Below, piece after piece: positions 1 to 11,219 of a DNA stretch of 64,000 bases. This DNA comes from Dama dama (taxonomy: Eukaryota > Chordata > Mammalia > Artiodactyla > Cervidae). The position numbers were made by a program, and so were the translations under genes. The DNA lies in the NCBI RefSeq assembly GCF_033118175.1, contig NC_083697.1, forward strand, positions 23,782,001 to 23,846,000, given 5' to 3'. The first letter of the stretch is position 1; every line of letters starts with the position of its first letter. A model generated the notes under the pieces. The model ran no database searches, was not told the DNA's origin, and saw only the letters and a program-made list of their open reading frames with translations.

Positions 1-236
1 TGGGAGTAAGTGACATCTTTTGATTTTAGAGATTTAGAAATGAGACAGTTAATGGAAGTTCAACTCAGATGGGGTCATGCCCAAGTGTGCAGAGAAACAT
101 CTTGCCAGTCTCCAAGTTAGGTTATAAATACTAGATGTCACCTAAAACCTAGTGCATTATTCCTTGTGCATTGTCATTAGAGTGCCTCTGTAAACTATAA
201 AACTTGCCTTGGGTGGTTGCTGCCAGCAGAAAAAGG

Positions 237-355
237 TCTACCACAGGCTTCCCAGTCCCTGTCTGGTCTGTGTTCAATCCCCAGTTGGGGAACTAAGATC
301 TCTCGAGCCAAGTGGCACAGCCCAAAATCACCAAAACACAAAACAGAACAAAAGC
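237..355 (+). mobile_element. CHR-type tRNA-derived SINE, short and decayed
   Basis: The body keeps the CHR hallmark of a degenerate tRNA-like head (the 'ttcaatccccagttgggg' box-B-like stretch) followed by 'ggaactaagatct' and a 'ggcacagccc' motif, ending in an A-rich tail with CAA/GCAA units. CHR SINEs are shared by cetartiodactyls. The head is diverged and no clear target-site duplication is visible. It is non-coding; the open frames over it on both strands are chance. Confidence 0.6.
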
Positions 356-504
356 AGCAATAACAACCTCCTCCCCCCACCAGCAGAAAACCTCGGGAGG
401 GTCTTACATGCCACATCTTCACTGCTTTCCTTACAGAAGGTAATTCAAAGATAGAATTAATAATCAATATTTACAAAGCATCTTTTAATTTGCAAATTGT
501 TTTA

Positions 505-640
505 TTTATCTATTTTATTAACCCTATGTCATTATTATACCTATTTTATGGATGAGGGAAATGGAGGCATCATGAGGTTAAGTCCAAGTTCACAAAGTTA
601 GTTCATCCTCTTCATACCCCATACCTGGCCCAGGTTTATC
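505..640 (-). mobile_element. MIR SINE fragment
   Basis: Reverse complement of the MIR 3' half. The stretch 'cctattttatggatgaggg' corresponds to the MIR core read in reverse, followed by a decayed counterpart of the 'gaggttaag...cacaaagttag' block. This is an ancient, heavily mutated placental repeat. Confidence 0.55.
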
Positions 641-1383
641 TCCTCCGATATGGCTCTTCATTCTGTCAGCCGTAGCCCACAGTTGATCTTGTCTCTGAGC
701 TTCCTCTTGACGTATACACAGTCTGTACACAGCTCTTTCTATTTGCCTGACAGCTCTCCATTGTGATGTGAGAACTCACCTATATGTGCAGCGTGTTAGG
801 CCAGCACCTCATACAGAGTTCCTGACAAACCCTCACAGGTGGTTCTCCAGCGAAGCCATGGACAATCCTGGGAAGAACAGAGGAGCTAAAAAGCATCTGT
901 GAATCACCAGTGCTTCCCCTGGGCCATCTGCTGACAAGCCTCAAGCTGCTGGGTTTTCCAGTTTTCTTGGGTTTTCATGGATTTATGAAAAGGGAAGCCC
1001 TGTGGGCTTGGATGGGTGACCCAGGTACACTGCAGGTGATGCTCCTGGGAGACAGGCATGTAGGAAATGGAAGTTTCATAGGCAGATAATCTCTCCCGGA
1101 CCTTTGGGTTTGAGGAAGAAAAAAGCAGGAAGGAGAACAGAATTTTTACAGCCTTGTATATAAAGATTTTCTTGTAAAAGCCAACATCAAAGGGAGAAAG
1201 AATAGTGCTCCTTTCCAAGGAGTCTCATTAATTATCACAGCATCTTTTCAAGGGAAGCACATTGGAAGGAATATTTCTCAAATGAGGAAACTGAGTGTGA
1301 AATGGCTTGATTATTGGCAAACCAGAAAAATACAACCCAGGGCATTTCCAGACTCCTCGTCTAAAGGGCTAGCAACCTCCACC
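641..1383. other. No recognisable gene or repeat
   Basis: I see no known repeat family, RNA gene or exon-like open frame here. A 104-codon minus-strand open frame at 904-1218 has no recognisable domain, and its composition is ordinary for non-coding DNA. Confidence 0.5.
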
Positions 1384-1610
1384 AGGCCATTTAGCCACTC
1401 ATTAAAGAAACATTTATGGAGACCCTGCTTTGTCCCGGGCACCAGGCCAGGAGCCAGGAAATATGGTCCCTGACCTAGAGGATTTCATACACCACCTGAT
1501 CACCAGTGAAGTTTGCAAATAATCCAAACAGGCAAATAAATATCTGTGACACAATGTGCTGAGTACAATAATAGAATGATGAACAAAGAGCAAAGAGATC
1601 ACAGGGAGGA
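1384..1610 (-). mobile_element. L2 LINE 3' end fragment
   Basis: Read in reverse, this is the L2 (CR1-related) 3' UTR. It starts with a decayed 'cattcaacaaatatttattg' equivalent, then 'ccgggcaccaggccaggagcc', 'cctgacctagaggatttca' and 'aggcaaataaatat', in the order found in L2. It is strongly diverged and contains no coding potential. Confidence 0.6.
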
Positions 1611-1844
1611 GAGTGATTATTTTTGCCTGGGAAGATTAAATAAGACTTTAACTGAAATCTTCAGTCCATCACGAGATTTGAGAGCTGGCATTAGCAAAGT
1701 TCTGGATTAATATTTTGAATGAATTTGTTAAGGGCTCCTTCCACAGAACTCTGTTTTCATAATCTTACAGAATTAGTGATCCACAGCACCACCCCCACCA
1801 CCAGCATTGGCAATGCATTTTGTAAAGGGTTACCATAATCCCTA

Positions 1845-1995
1845 ATATTTATTCAGTAATCACCATTTAATATGAAAATGTTGATAGCTGAGTTATCTCA
1901 TTTAATTCTCACAACAAAAAATATGCAGTTGTATGCCCATTTTACAGAAGAAGCAGTTTAGAGAGCTTAAGCAATTTCCCATGAGTTCACACTGT
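1845..1995 (-). mobile_element. MIR SINE
   Basis: A near full-length reversed MIR: 'atatttattcagtaatcacc', then 'tctcatttaattctcacaac', then 'tgcccattttacagaagaag' and 'gagagcttaagcaatttccc'. The order and spacing match the MIR 3' and core regions. Confidence 0.75.
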
Positions 1996-1999
1996 GTTT

Positions 2000-2734
2000 T
2001 AAGAAGAATAGCCCCTGCTTGAATTAAGGAGGGTCATTAATTGTTTGGGGCACATGTACATTGAGTTACACAAATTAGCATTCATTTTTGTAGCTCAAAA
2101 TCAGCATCATTCATTTAATTAAATTACAATAACATTGATTTTTCACACAAATTTCTTCCTTCTTCTCCCTCTGGGACACCTAAATTGCTCCCCTTCCCCC
2201 AACCCTCTAACTAGAAATGTGAGTAAAATAACTACTTTCTTGTCATTTTATGGGTGACATAGTTGAGCTGATGGACCATGGTCCCACAAGTTCAGAATAC
2301 CTTTCATCTAAGCATTAATGGTGAGTTATACTTAATAAGGCAGCATTTTTTTAAGCTTCAGCTCAAAATATCCTTGACTGGGTGTGTTAAACCAAAGTAC
2401 CTAATTAGAGATGACTTAAAGTAATACCTTCCTTTGTCACTTAATATCCTCTAACCACGAAAATCCAGAGGTATTTTACCTATACCACAGAAACCTCACT
2501 TCCAAGGACATGATAATCACTCTGCAGACATTTAGCCTCCTGAACTCCGACAATGGAAACTGTTGGACTCATCTCCATTATTCCCACAGTGGAAAATTCC
2601 TGATTACCTCATTCTTCCTGCAGAGCCACGTAGGTATCCGTTAAAGGAAAGTAACGTGCCAATGAATTAATTATTCATTACAGCTGTCAATATAGACTCA
2701 GTATAAGTGGTCCTTAAATGCTGAACCTTTAGCC
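2000..2734. other. Repeat-poor stretch with a homeodomain-type motif cluster
   Basis: No repeat family is recognised. Around 2659-2689 a CCAAT, a TAATTA core (2668-2673), an E-box CAGCTG (2681-2686) and a CTGTCA Meis-like core (2684-2689) lie within about 30 bp. Such clusters are common in developmental enhancers, but chance occurrence in AT-rich DNA is quite possible. No coding signal is seen. Confidence 0.3.
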
Positions 2735-2865
2735 TCAAATTGCCTGGTCCGAATCTCATTGCCTCTGCTTAGTAAGAGTACAACATTTGGGCAAGTTATT
2801 TAAACTTGCTAAATCAAACTTGCCTCAATAGTAAAATACAAGTGATAACTGGTAGAGACTGCAAG
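2735..2865 (+). mobile_element. MIR SINE fragment
   Basis: Contains 'cctggtccgaatctcattgc', 'gggcaagttatttaaacttg' and 'gcctcaatagtaaaataca' in forward MIR order. These are the tRNA-derived B-box region, the conserved core and the 3' part. Confidence 0.75.
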
Positions 2866-3014
2866 TTGCCCAGAGACTTGATGGATTAATAAGTTAAGAT
2901 TTCAAAGAAGTGTGAATATCTAGAAATAAGATAGCAGTGCCAGTGTTCCTTTCTCTCCTTTTTCAACAGTAGCATAATAGTTGAATACATGACTGCTGAA
3001 CTGGACTATATTTC

Positions 3015-3320
3015 CTTCTGTTTCTCCTGCCCAGGTGTGGCCGTGACTAAATTATCTCTGTGGAATAAGAATCAAAATTAGAGGTGTCACTTCTAGGTCA
3101 GGATGTAGGGATGGTGGAGGAGCACCCTCCTCCTCTCTTTCCTCTTCCTGCTGCTAGAAGAGGTAACAACAGCAGCAACCATGAGGAACCATCCCACCAT
3201 CCTAGGTCCCTGGTTGACTCTATGGAACGGAGGCATGTATTTGCTGGATTCATGAGAAAAATATATGTCTACCCTGTTTGAGTCACTACATTTTGGGGGG
3301 CATCTATACAGTAACTAAGA
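3015..3320 (+). mobile_element. Probable MaLR (MLT1-like) LTR fragment
   Basis: The segment ends with 'gagtcactacattttgggg' and a decayed 'cagtaactaaga', which resembles the 3' end of MLT1-type solo LTRs. The upstream 'aggtgtcacttctaggtc' fits the middle of such LTRs. No internal retroviral genes are present. Family assignment is from pattern memory and uncertain; an unclassified old repeat is the alternative. Confidence 0.35.
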
Positions 3321-3972
3321 TTATGGTCCCATTGCTTCATGGCAAATAGAAGAGGAAAAAGTGGAAGCAATGACAGATTTTATTTTCTTGGGCTCCAAAA
3401 TCACTGCAAACGTTGACTGCAGACATGAAATTAAAAAACATTTGCTCCTTGGAAGGAAAGCAATGACAAACCTAGAGAAAGCAAATTAAAAAGCAGAGAC
3501 ATCACATTGCTGACAAAGCTCTGTAGTCAAAGCTATGGTTTTTGCAGTAGTCATGTATGGATGTGAGAGCTGGATCATAAAGAAGGCTGAGCGCCAAAGA
3601 ATTGATGCTTTCGAACTGTGGTGCTGGAGAAGACTCTTGAGGATGCCTTGGACTGCAAGGAGATCAAACCAGTCAATCTTAAAGGAAATCAACCCTGAAT
3701 ATTCATTGGAAGGACTTAAGTTGAAGCTCCAATACTTTGGCCACCTGAAGTGAAGAGTCAAACTCATTGGAAAAGACCCCAATGATGGGAAAGATTGAAG
3801 GCAATAGGAGAAGGGGGCAGCAGAGGATGGGATGGTTAGAGAGCATCACTGACTCAATGGACATGAATTTGAGCAAATTCTGGGAGACAGTGAAGGACAA
3901 AGGAGCCTGGTGTGTTGCAGTCGATGGGGTTGCCAAGAGTCAGACACAACCGAGCGACCGGACAACAACAAT
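3321..3972 (+). mobile_element. BovB LINE (RTE clade), 5'-truncated copy
   Basis: Matches the 3' part of BovB: 'ttgggctccaaaatcactgc', 'gaattgatgctttcgaactg', 'tactttggccacctgaag' and the terminal 'agagtcagacacaacc' motif, ending in CAACAACAA. It is missing the endonuclease and most of the reverse transcriptase. The reading frame is interrupted several times, so it is a dead copy. It is followed within about 10 bp by a Bov-tA SINE in the opposite orientation. Confidence 0.93.
3535..3753 (+). pseudogene. BovB reverse transcriptase C-terminal remnant
   Basis: A 72-codon open stretch in the truncated BovB copy. It encodes the region after the polymerase core, including VMYGCESW, the DAFELWCWRRLLR motif and the end of the BovB frame (QYFGHLK). 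Those motifs are characteristic of RTE-type elements. The catalytic YADD box lies outside the copy, so no activity is possible. The start codon is an internal methionine and not a genuine initiation site. Confidence 0.85.
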
Positions 3973-3981
3973 ACCATAGTG

Positions 3982-4304
3982 AAGTGAAAGTCGCTCAGTC
4001 GTGTCCGACTCTTTGCGAACCCATGGACTATACAGTCCGTGGAATTCTCCAGGCCAAAATACTGGAGTGGGTAGACGTTCCTTTCTCCAGGGGATCTTCC
4101 CAACCCAGGGATCAAACCCAGGTCTCCCACATTGCAGGCAGATTCCTTACCAGCTAAGCCACCAGGGAAGCCCAAGAATACTAGAGTGGGTAGCCTATCC
4201 CTTCTCCAGCAGATCTTCCTGACTCAGGAATCAAACCAGGGTCTCCTGCATTGCAGGTGGATTTTTTTTTTTACCAACTAAGCTATCAGGGAAGCCCAAC
4301 TATA
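3982..4304 (-). mobile_element. Bov-tA SINE with a duplicated tRNA-related unit
   Basis: On the minus strand this starts with a tRNA-like head ('gggcttccctgatagctta' side at 4290-4304) and contains two successive copies of the tRNA-derived part, about 4175-4304 and 4040-4174. A single BovA 3' body then ends at 'gtccgactctttgcgaac' near 4000. The two heads differ from each other, so the duplication is old or this is a subfamily with a double head. A T-run at 4262-4274 breaks the outer head. Confidence 0.85.
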
Positions 4305-5689
4305 CAATAAACCATATCTAAATCATAAAATAAGTATTGAAAAAGATAATGCATGAGCTCTTAGCTCAGTGCTCAGCACATATCATTACTAAGCATCAGT
4401 TTTTCAAGTGAGAAGATTGTGTAGCAGTTAAAACTGGGAGCTTAGTACCCAGTGTCCATTGAAATTTTGACTGTTTTCCAAGACCTGTGTAAACTGAGAG
4501 ACGTCTTGTAATGGGGAGAAAAAGAAGTGAAGTCTCCTTCCTATTCAGGGTCTGAGAAAACCTGAGGGCAAAGCTGGGAGTTCTCAGCATTATGACCATG
4601 AGGCAAGCTCCCTGATGTAGAGAAAGTAAGCTAGTGCAGAGTTCTGAGTCCAGTGACTCAGAAGCCTTCATTTGACCCAGAAACCCTCCAGCCAGATTAT
4701 GGGAGGCACAGGGTCAAAGAGATAAAAATCTAAAAGCCAAACAGAAGTCTCTAATTAATGCCAACAGTCTGCCCTTTACGGCTTCAGTTTGGTCACTAGT
4801 CGACAGTCAAATTAACTATAGTTCATTTCCTAGTACAGTCAACTTACAATTAGGTATAAGAATGAAGGGAAGTAATGGCACTCACGATTTAAAATAATAA
4901 GCACTACAAAAATAATTTTATTTGGCTTTGGAATTCTGTGCATGTAACATTTACCATTTTATCATCTAGAAGCACTTGCTGTCTCCCAAAAGAACTGGGA
5001 AAAATTGGTCCACATCTCTTTTTTGTTGTTAATTTGCTATTCCTGTGACTAACTTCACACAGAACTAAAATAAAATCATTTGCTTCTTTACTAGTGTAAT
5101 TATGTAAAATTATTTCTGGACTGTACTTTATTTAAAGCCATTCAAGCATCTTTTCAATCTTAAAGAACGCATCAGGTCTCTGGGAAATGTTAAATGCATC
5201 CATTGTAGCACAGTAATAAGCTCTGCAGTGACTATGGCTAAAAAAAGTGTCCAGGATGCAATGTTGTGTACCCACTCCTCTCTACCCTTTCCCTTCTGTA
5301 TAGATGCCCTGTTATTAAAGGAGCATCCATCTCAAGATGTGAAGTTCTTTACTGAACCATTTTCAGTTTGGTTGTTTTATTTTTAGGAGCTTCATTTCAG
5401 TGGGGTGCCTAAGGAAGAAGAGTATTTAAGGACCGCAGGCGACTATTTGTTTCCTAACCTCTTGACCCAAGTTGAGTGTCTGGTTTTCTCCAGGCACGTT
5501 CTATTATCAACACTGGGCTGTACCAGGACCAGAGTCCAAAGGGGTTAATTAACACAGGGAGGAAAAAAATGACCTGCACTCCATGGCTGCTGATAAGAGA
5601 GCAGCCATTATCACCTCCTAAATCGTTTCTAGAAACTCAAAGAAAGTTGGGTGAGTAAACTTATTTAATATATTCCCTTACATATAAAT
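4305..5689. other. No recognisable gene or repeat
   Basis: About 1.4 kb of AT-rich sequence without any repeat family I can name. Open frames of 60-91 codons occur on both strands but show no domain, no conserved motif and no splice context that I can support. Confidence 0.45.
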
Positions 5690-6580
5690 GTCTCCCTAAA
5701 CCCTCATACTCTGCTAGTGGTAAAAACAATTTGACAATATTTAATAAAGATGAAAATGTATGCCCTGAAGGAGCTAGCAGTTCCACTTCTAGATAATATG
5801 CCATAGACAGGCACTCACATACAAGAACACACACAAATGTATCTTCGCTCTGGAACTGTTTCGGAAAGGAAGACTGGCAAGAGCCTAAATGCCTACCAAT
5901 AAGAGAATGAATGAAAGTCTACACCATGGTAAAAAGTTATCCATTTGGATTTATTAAAATGTATAAGTATGAATAAATATAAAAACACACAATGTTAAAT
6001 GAAAAAAGTCAGTGATGGACTTTTCAGTACACCATTTACATTGGTATAAAATAAGACTAAATGTTGCTTATGGGCATATATAGCTATTGCTTCAGCTATA
6101 TCAAATTTAAAAACATATCTGGTAATAATTAAGTGGCGCTAGTGGTAAAGAAACTGCCAGCCAATGCAGGAAATGCAGGGGATGAGGATTTGATCCCTGG
6201 GCCAGGAAGATCCCCTGGAGGAGGGCATGTCAACCCACTCCAGTAATCTTGTCTGGAGAATCCCATGGACAGAGGAACCTGATGGGTTACAGTCCATAGG
6301 GTCACAAAGAGTCAGACAGGACTAAAGCGACTTAACATGTATGCAATGGTAATAATTAAAGTTCAAATTCAGGACAGTGGTTATCTCAGAGCAGAGATGA
6401 GAAGGTAGGAAGAATGGGCTCAAGGAAGGTAGCAAGTAACTCAACCAAATGTCTAACGTTTCATTTAAAAGATCTGAGTAACTACGGCAAAATATTAAAA
6501 TTTTTCAAAATTCTATGGTATATCCATGAGTGTTCATTATACTGTTTTCTAGATTTTGCTTATGCCTGAAATGTAGGACT
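5690..6580 (+). mobile_element. Old L1 3' end, split by a Bov-tA
   Basis: The left part (5690-6119) carries the end of L1 ORF2 in decayed form ('agcagttccacttctaga', 'agcctaaatgcctaccaat', then the 'tggtaaaaagttatcc' region). The right part (6360-6580) continues with the 3' UTR: 'aggacagtggttatctcag', 'gatctgagtaactacggc', 'gagtgttcattatactg'. The SINE at 6133-6346 divides one original element. It belongs to an old mammalian L1 (L1M group). Confidence 0.75.
6133..6346 (+). mobile_element. Bov-tA SINE with perfect TSD
   Basis: Complete element: tRNA-like head with 'agtggtaaagaaactgcc' and a 'tttgatccctgg' B-box region, then the BovA body ('cccatggacagaggaacc', 'cagtccatagggtcac') and the terminal 'gagtcagacaggactaaagc'. 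It is flanked by the identical 13-bp direct repeat tggtaataattaa at 6120-6132 and 6347-6359, which fixes both ends and shows insertion into the older L1. Confidence 0.95.
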
Positions 6581-6776
6581 TTCCTAAGTGGTCTCTTGAT
6601 GGCTGAATATAACTGGATGTCACTGTATCACTGATGTTTACAACAAAAAATTGTATCACTGCTTTTCCAAACAGCAGTAACTAAGAATGAGCCAGCATGT
6701 GGTGGAAGGAAGGTCCCAAACCATTCTCAACTGCCATGGAACTACAAGAAATAGCTAATAATATTACGTGCATGTA

Positions 6777-6973
6777 TGCTTAGTCACTCAGTCGTGTCTG
6801 ACTCTTTGTGACCCCATGGACTACAGCCCACCAGGCTCCCCTGTCCATGGGATTTTCCAGGCAAGAATACTGTAGTGGCTTTCCATTTCCTCCTCCAGGG
6901 GACCTTCCCCATCCAGGGATTGAACCTGGGCCTCCCAGTGTATTCTTCACCACTGTGCCACCTGGGAAGCCTA
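6777..6973 (-). mobile_element. Bov-tA SINE
   Basis: Reverse-oriented complete SINE running from 'gtgtctgactctttgtgacc' through 'atgggattttccaggcaaga' and 'gggattgaacctgggcctc' to the head 'cacctgggaagcc'. The flanks read taataatatta (left) and taacagtatta (right), possibly a decayed TSD with two mismatches. Confidence 0.93.
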
Positions 6974-7039
6974 ACAGTATTATAGATCAAGCGTTTATAC
7001 CCAGGCTAGATTGAATGTTTAACATGCACTATCCCTTGT

Positions 7040-7180
7040 ATTCCTTGCAACAATTCCAGAGAAAAGACACTCTCACCATCTCCTTACTATAGATGAGGAA
7101 ACTGAATTGTAGAGAGTAATCTGGTCAAGATCCCACGTTGAGCAGAGAAGCCAAGAGTCAAACCAAGCCCTGATGGACTC
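7040..7180 (-). mobile_element. MIR SINE fragment
   Basis: Reversed MIR core 'atagatgaggaaactgaatt' followed by 'gtagagagtaatctggtcaa' and a decayed 'agccaagagtcaaacc' block, in the order expected for MIR. Confidence 0.65.
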
Positions 7181-10100
7181 TCTCCACCACTCTATACTAC
7201 CTCCTCATGAATGGTGTCCACTGTCTTTACAAACAGTTACTTTCCAGAACTGGGGGGTTCAAAAGTTCATTGGGGTTCCCAATATAGAAGGTGTGGGAAT
7301 CACTGTGTAGTGACCGTCTGCACTGTGTGGGGCTCTGCACAGAACGATCCCCGGATACACACCTGCCAAGGCCAGCTGTCACTGCTTGCTCTGGACCACA
7401 CCTCGGTGAACTTGAAAGCTGTCCTGTCAATAAGACCTTGACTCAGGAGGCAGGCCGGCCAAGGCCTCTCCTCGTGACCACTCTGGAGGCAGAAATGTTC
7501 ATTCACAGTTTAGATCTATTCAGCATCTAGCCTGAAACAGAGACATTGTAAATCCCATCAAAATCTCCTCCATTATGTGCCACACTTTGTTAGAACAGAA
7601 TAAGGGGTTCGGCTCTGTTGGACCAGATCAAGTTAGTCTATGTCGAGTATCACATTTTAGATTCAAATCCCTGTTAAACCCTCTGCTTAGGCTCGTGGTT
7701 AACAATATTTTTATATCTGTCTGCGGAGATGACAGGCAGCCCCGCTCTCGAGTGGGCCCAGCGGCCTCCGCACGGCTGCTTTTAGAGGCAGGCTCCATAG
7801 ATGAAAGGCAGAAATCCCACCACCCCAGTGTCTCCTGATTAGCCTGGAGAAAAGCTGAATGACAAACATGTTTCCAATCTGCCTGGCCCATGCAGGGAAA
7901 TGGGGCAATCTGGCCTGAAAAGGGATTTAGACTTTTGTTGTGTGCAAGGGAGGAGGGATAGAGAAAAAAGCTGATTTAAATCCATCCACAATGCTTTCCC
8001 ACTTGGTGATCTCTCAGATAAGAAACAGGCTGGCTGTGGTTCAGACCCGTATCACGCCCAAGCATCTTCCCCCTGCCCGCCTCACTCGCTGTTAGGTAGC
8101 CGTGGACCTCTCAGATAGGGTTGTGTAAGGCAGAGATTACTGCAAATGGTCGTCTCAGGCCACTTGCTCTTTTGGTCAGAATCTTATGATGTGTTTGTTG
8201 ATTAATAAAATTGGCCTACAGTAAAATTCTCTGTAGGACTTCTGGATTAAAACAAGCATCAGTAACAGTGTATGCGTTACCCAGTTAGCTGTTCACTTAC
8301 ACTCATCATATTACACTACGTTAATTGCAAAGTCATATAAAAGGTGATGTCCAATGTTCGCAAGGCTCACATCACAAAGGCTAAGGGTTAAATATGTGAC
8401 TGATTTACTAGAGACACTGCATTAAGACAGAATATTTTTATTTCTCTCTACCCAATAGAGAGAAGAACCCCCAGATATCAAAAATATACACAGTTGATGC
8501 AGAGCTTCTTTTAACTATGTAAGTCAACACATCATTGTCACCTTCTATGACATAATGTTTATTACACACTGTCTGCTCAGGTGGGCAGAGTTTGGATGCT
8601 AAATATTTCTGAAAAATCCACAAGCAGGTAAGATAAAAATACACCTTCTAAAAGCGGAAGTTCTGGTTTCAGACACATCGTTTTTTTACTTTTTCAATGC
8701 ATTGTTAGTATTATGCTGATGGGATGAAGGGTCAGGCTTGGGGAATCTTCCCCCTCAAGAGTCCCTTTCCTGGGTGTGGACAGGAGAGGAGCACCTATAA
8801 GATAGCTGTTGTTGTACCTTGCAGCCGCCAGGCTGAGTCCAGGGCATCTTGCTCTGTTGGCATCAGTACGTTGCTTCTTCAAACACAATTATCAGAGGGT
8901 CTTCAGTGACCTCTTATTGCTGCCGTATTTGGGAAACCGCATTCAGATGCAGATTGACCTAAATCCTATCAACCCGTTCAACCATGTGTGCGAGTGTGCA
9001 TGTGTGCACGCGCACGTTTGTGAACAAACATCACACACGTATCTGTACTTATATAAATTCTCCCTAGGGCGTTTAAACCCCCCACTCCCACTCCCCAAAT
9101 TTTCAAATGAGGAGACATGCTTATTTTCCCAGGCAACTTTGTCAATTGCTCTTGTGCTCTTCTTATAAATATTTCATAGCAAATATTTAACATGATTCTT
9201 TCCCCAATCGGATCAGCTTTGAAATGCTCCTCAAAGTGAATTCTCCCCTAACAATAGCTTGATGCAAAAGCTTTTTTTTCCCCCTCTCTCTCTCTTAAGC
9301 ACGAGTCTGCTGCCATAGCAGCAGGAATAGTTCTTCTTTAATGGAAAGAAAAGATACTTTACATCAGTAGTCGGTGAAGGTGGGGGCGGCGGCAGGCATA
9401 GCACATGCGTACCTTGCGCTTCCAATATGGAGGCCCAGCCTACCTTGACCTCCCCCTCCCCCGACAGCAGGCCTGCGATTATTGCCCAGCCTGCATTAGA
9501 ACTGTAATGGGAAGTGACAGGTTTATGTAAATGATCCACATACGGATTTTGCTCTTGTAAAACAGAGCAGTTACTTTGGGCTTTCTAATTATTTCATGCC
9601 TTGTGGTTCTCTGATGCGGCTGAGATGACTATACTTGAAATCTACCCTGTGATTGACAGACTTCTGTCCCCCTGGAGCTCATTAGGGCTCCGGCTTTGGA
9701 AGATGGGAAATAACCCTACCAGGCGCCAACAGAGAGAGAAAGAATGCACCCCAGCACCAGAGATTCAGTAGATTCATTTGTTCAGATTTATGTTTTGTTG
9801 GGGAAACAGTGTTATCAGGAAAGTGCACTCTTGCCTTCCTGATCCAAACAGACTCTCTGCTTTGGTGCTTTTGATTTTTAAAACCAGCATTTAGAGTCAC
9901 ACGGGCTGTATGATGTAGAACTTGAAGGGTATGAAATGCCAATAGGATTTTTCACAAGAAAGTGGGAAGGAGAGGCAGGTTCGAGAGGAGCAGGAGGCCA
10001 CAAAGAACGGTTACAGCCTTGAAGCAGCTCTAACCGCTGCGGTCACTCTGCAGTCAGCAGGACCTCTGCCTAAGTCAGCTCGGCAGAGACATCAATGAAA

Positions 10101-10260
10101 GGGCCAGATAAAGTGGAAAAAATGATTTAGAAAGTCTGACCTTCCCTTCAGTTTACATACACTCTGGTGAGAAGGAGAAGAAGGTGCTAGGATGCAGGCA
10201 AGATTGTGAAAAGGAAAAAAAAAAAAAAATCCATAAAGCTGGAAAGACTTTAAGGTTCAT
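7181..10260. other. Repeat desert, candidate conserved non-coding block
   Basis: For about 3 kb I recognise no interspersed repeat, which is unusual given an insertion roughly every 1-2 kb elsewhere. The only simple sequence is a short GT/GC run near 8990-9020, a CT run at 9284-9297 and an A-run at 10208-10230. Several GC-richer islands occur (7730-7800, 9370-9480). The exact decamer TGATTGACAG, the known Pbx/Prep composite site, lies at 9650-9659. Open frames up to 119 codons (8809-9168) lack any domain. Enhancer function is inference only. Confidence 0.35.
9650..9659 (+). promoter_or_regulatory. Exact Pbx-Prep/Meis composite motif
   Basis: The decamer TGATTGACAG is the established high-affinity site for Pbx-Prep/Meis TALE heterodimers. 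It sits inside the repeat-free block and near AT-rich homeodomain-like sequence (ctaattatttc near 9585). A decamer can occur by chance, so use as a real site depends on conservation, which cannot be seen here. Confidence 0.3.
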
Positions 10261-10345
10261 TTACCTTAATCTTCCCATTTTATGGATCAGAAAATTAAAA
10301 GACAGAGGAGTCACACAGTCAGCTAGCAGGACGGCCAGAACTCAT
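10261..10345 (-). mobile_element. MIR SINE fragment
   Basis: Contains 'cccattttatggatcagaaa', then 'gacagaggagtcacacagtc' and 'agctagcagg' in reversed MIR order. Diverged and short. Confidence 0.55.
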
Positions 10346-11219
10346 CCACAGTTTTCTATCCAATACCCATCTCCTCTCCAGCAGACCCAGGAAGAGATAG
10401 GATGAGGGGAGAGCGGGTGACATGAAGTCTGTTGGTGGATGAGATTCCAAGATAAGGAAGCCAAGATCTGTTGGTTCATATATCAGATTTTTATCCACTA
10501 TACCGAGATGTGTAAAAATCGGACCATTCTTTATGTTTCTATAACTGATCTTGTTTTCAAGCCACATACCACTGGGTAGTAAGGAAAACAAACACTTAAA
10601 TGTCCTAATTAAAGTAAGTTCAATGTCTCTCAGTTTTAAAAAGGAATTCATTCTAGTTTATTTTCTTTTGGATAAACATTTAGTCAAGTTCAATGTCCAA
10701 ACTTCCTACCAGAGCCGTTTGTCTTCTTTTAAAAGTTTCCCAACCCCCAGTGTACTTCCCTAAGAAAGCACCTGGGTATGTTGTGTGTCTTTGCAGTGAC
10801 TAGAGGAGCTGACTGGTGTCGGTTCGGGTGTGTCTGCTGTTCTCTGGTCTCTGATGCCTCTTTAGCTATGTCCACTGTTGAGCACACGCCATGAAGATAT
10901 GCCACCAGCCTCCTTTCCCCTCATCACCCTGAACGCAAGTCAGTTTCCCTTGGATCCAAGAAGCCATCTTGGAACCTAAAAGGGAGAGGGAGAATATTTC
11001 TTCAAAGTGAGGTTATTAGATTAAACAGTAAAATATAAAGATACTCTTTGATATTTGGCAAATTTTAGCACACCACATGGCCTCATATCACCTTCCCCTG
11101 CCTCCATCATTGACAGTGAAGGGTTCATGAGGAAGCCTGAATTATCTATGCAGAATAAAGCAGTTACCATTAATTACACATCTGACCCAAACAGTATAAA
11201 TTTAGACCCCTGCTGTATA
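10346..11219. other. No recognisable gene or repeat
   Basis: Mixed-composition sequence without a repeat family that I can name. Open frames of 70-110 codons on both strands show no domain signature. Confidence 0.4.

Noticed and set aside
8809..9168. 119-codon plus-strand frame in the repeat desert
   Set aside because: No recognisable family. Its middle comes from a GT/GC alternating run, and no splice or start context supports it.
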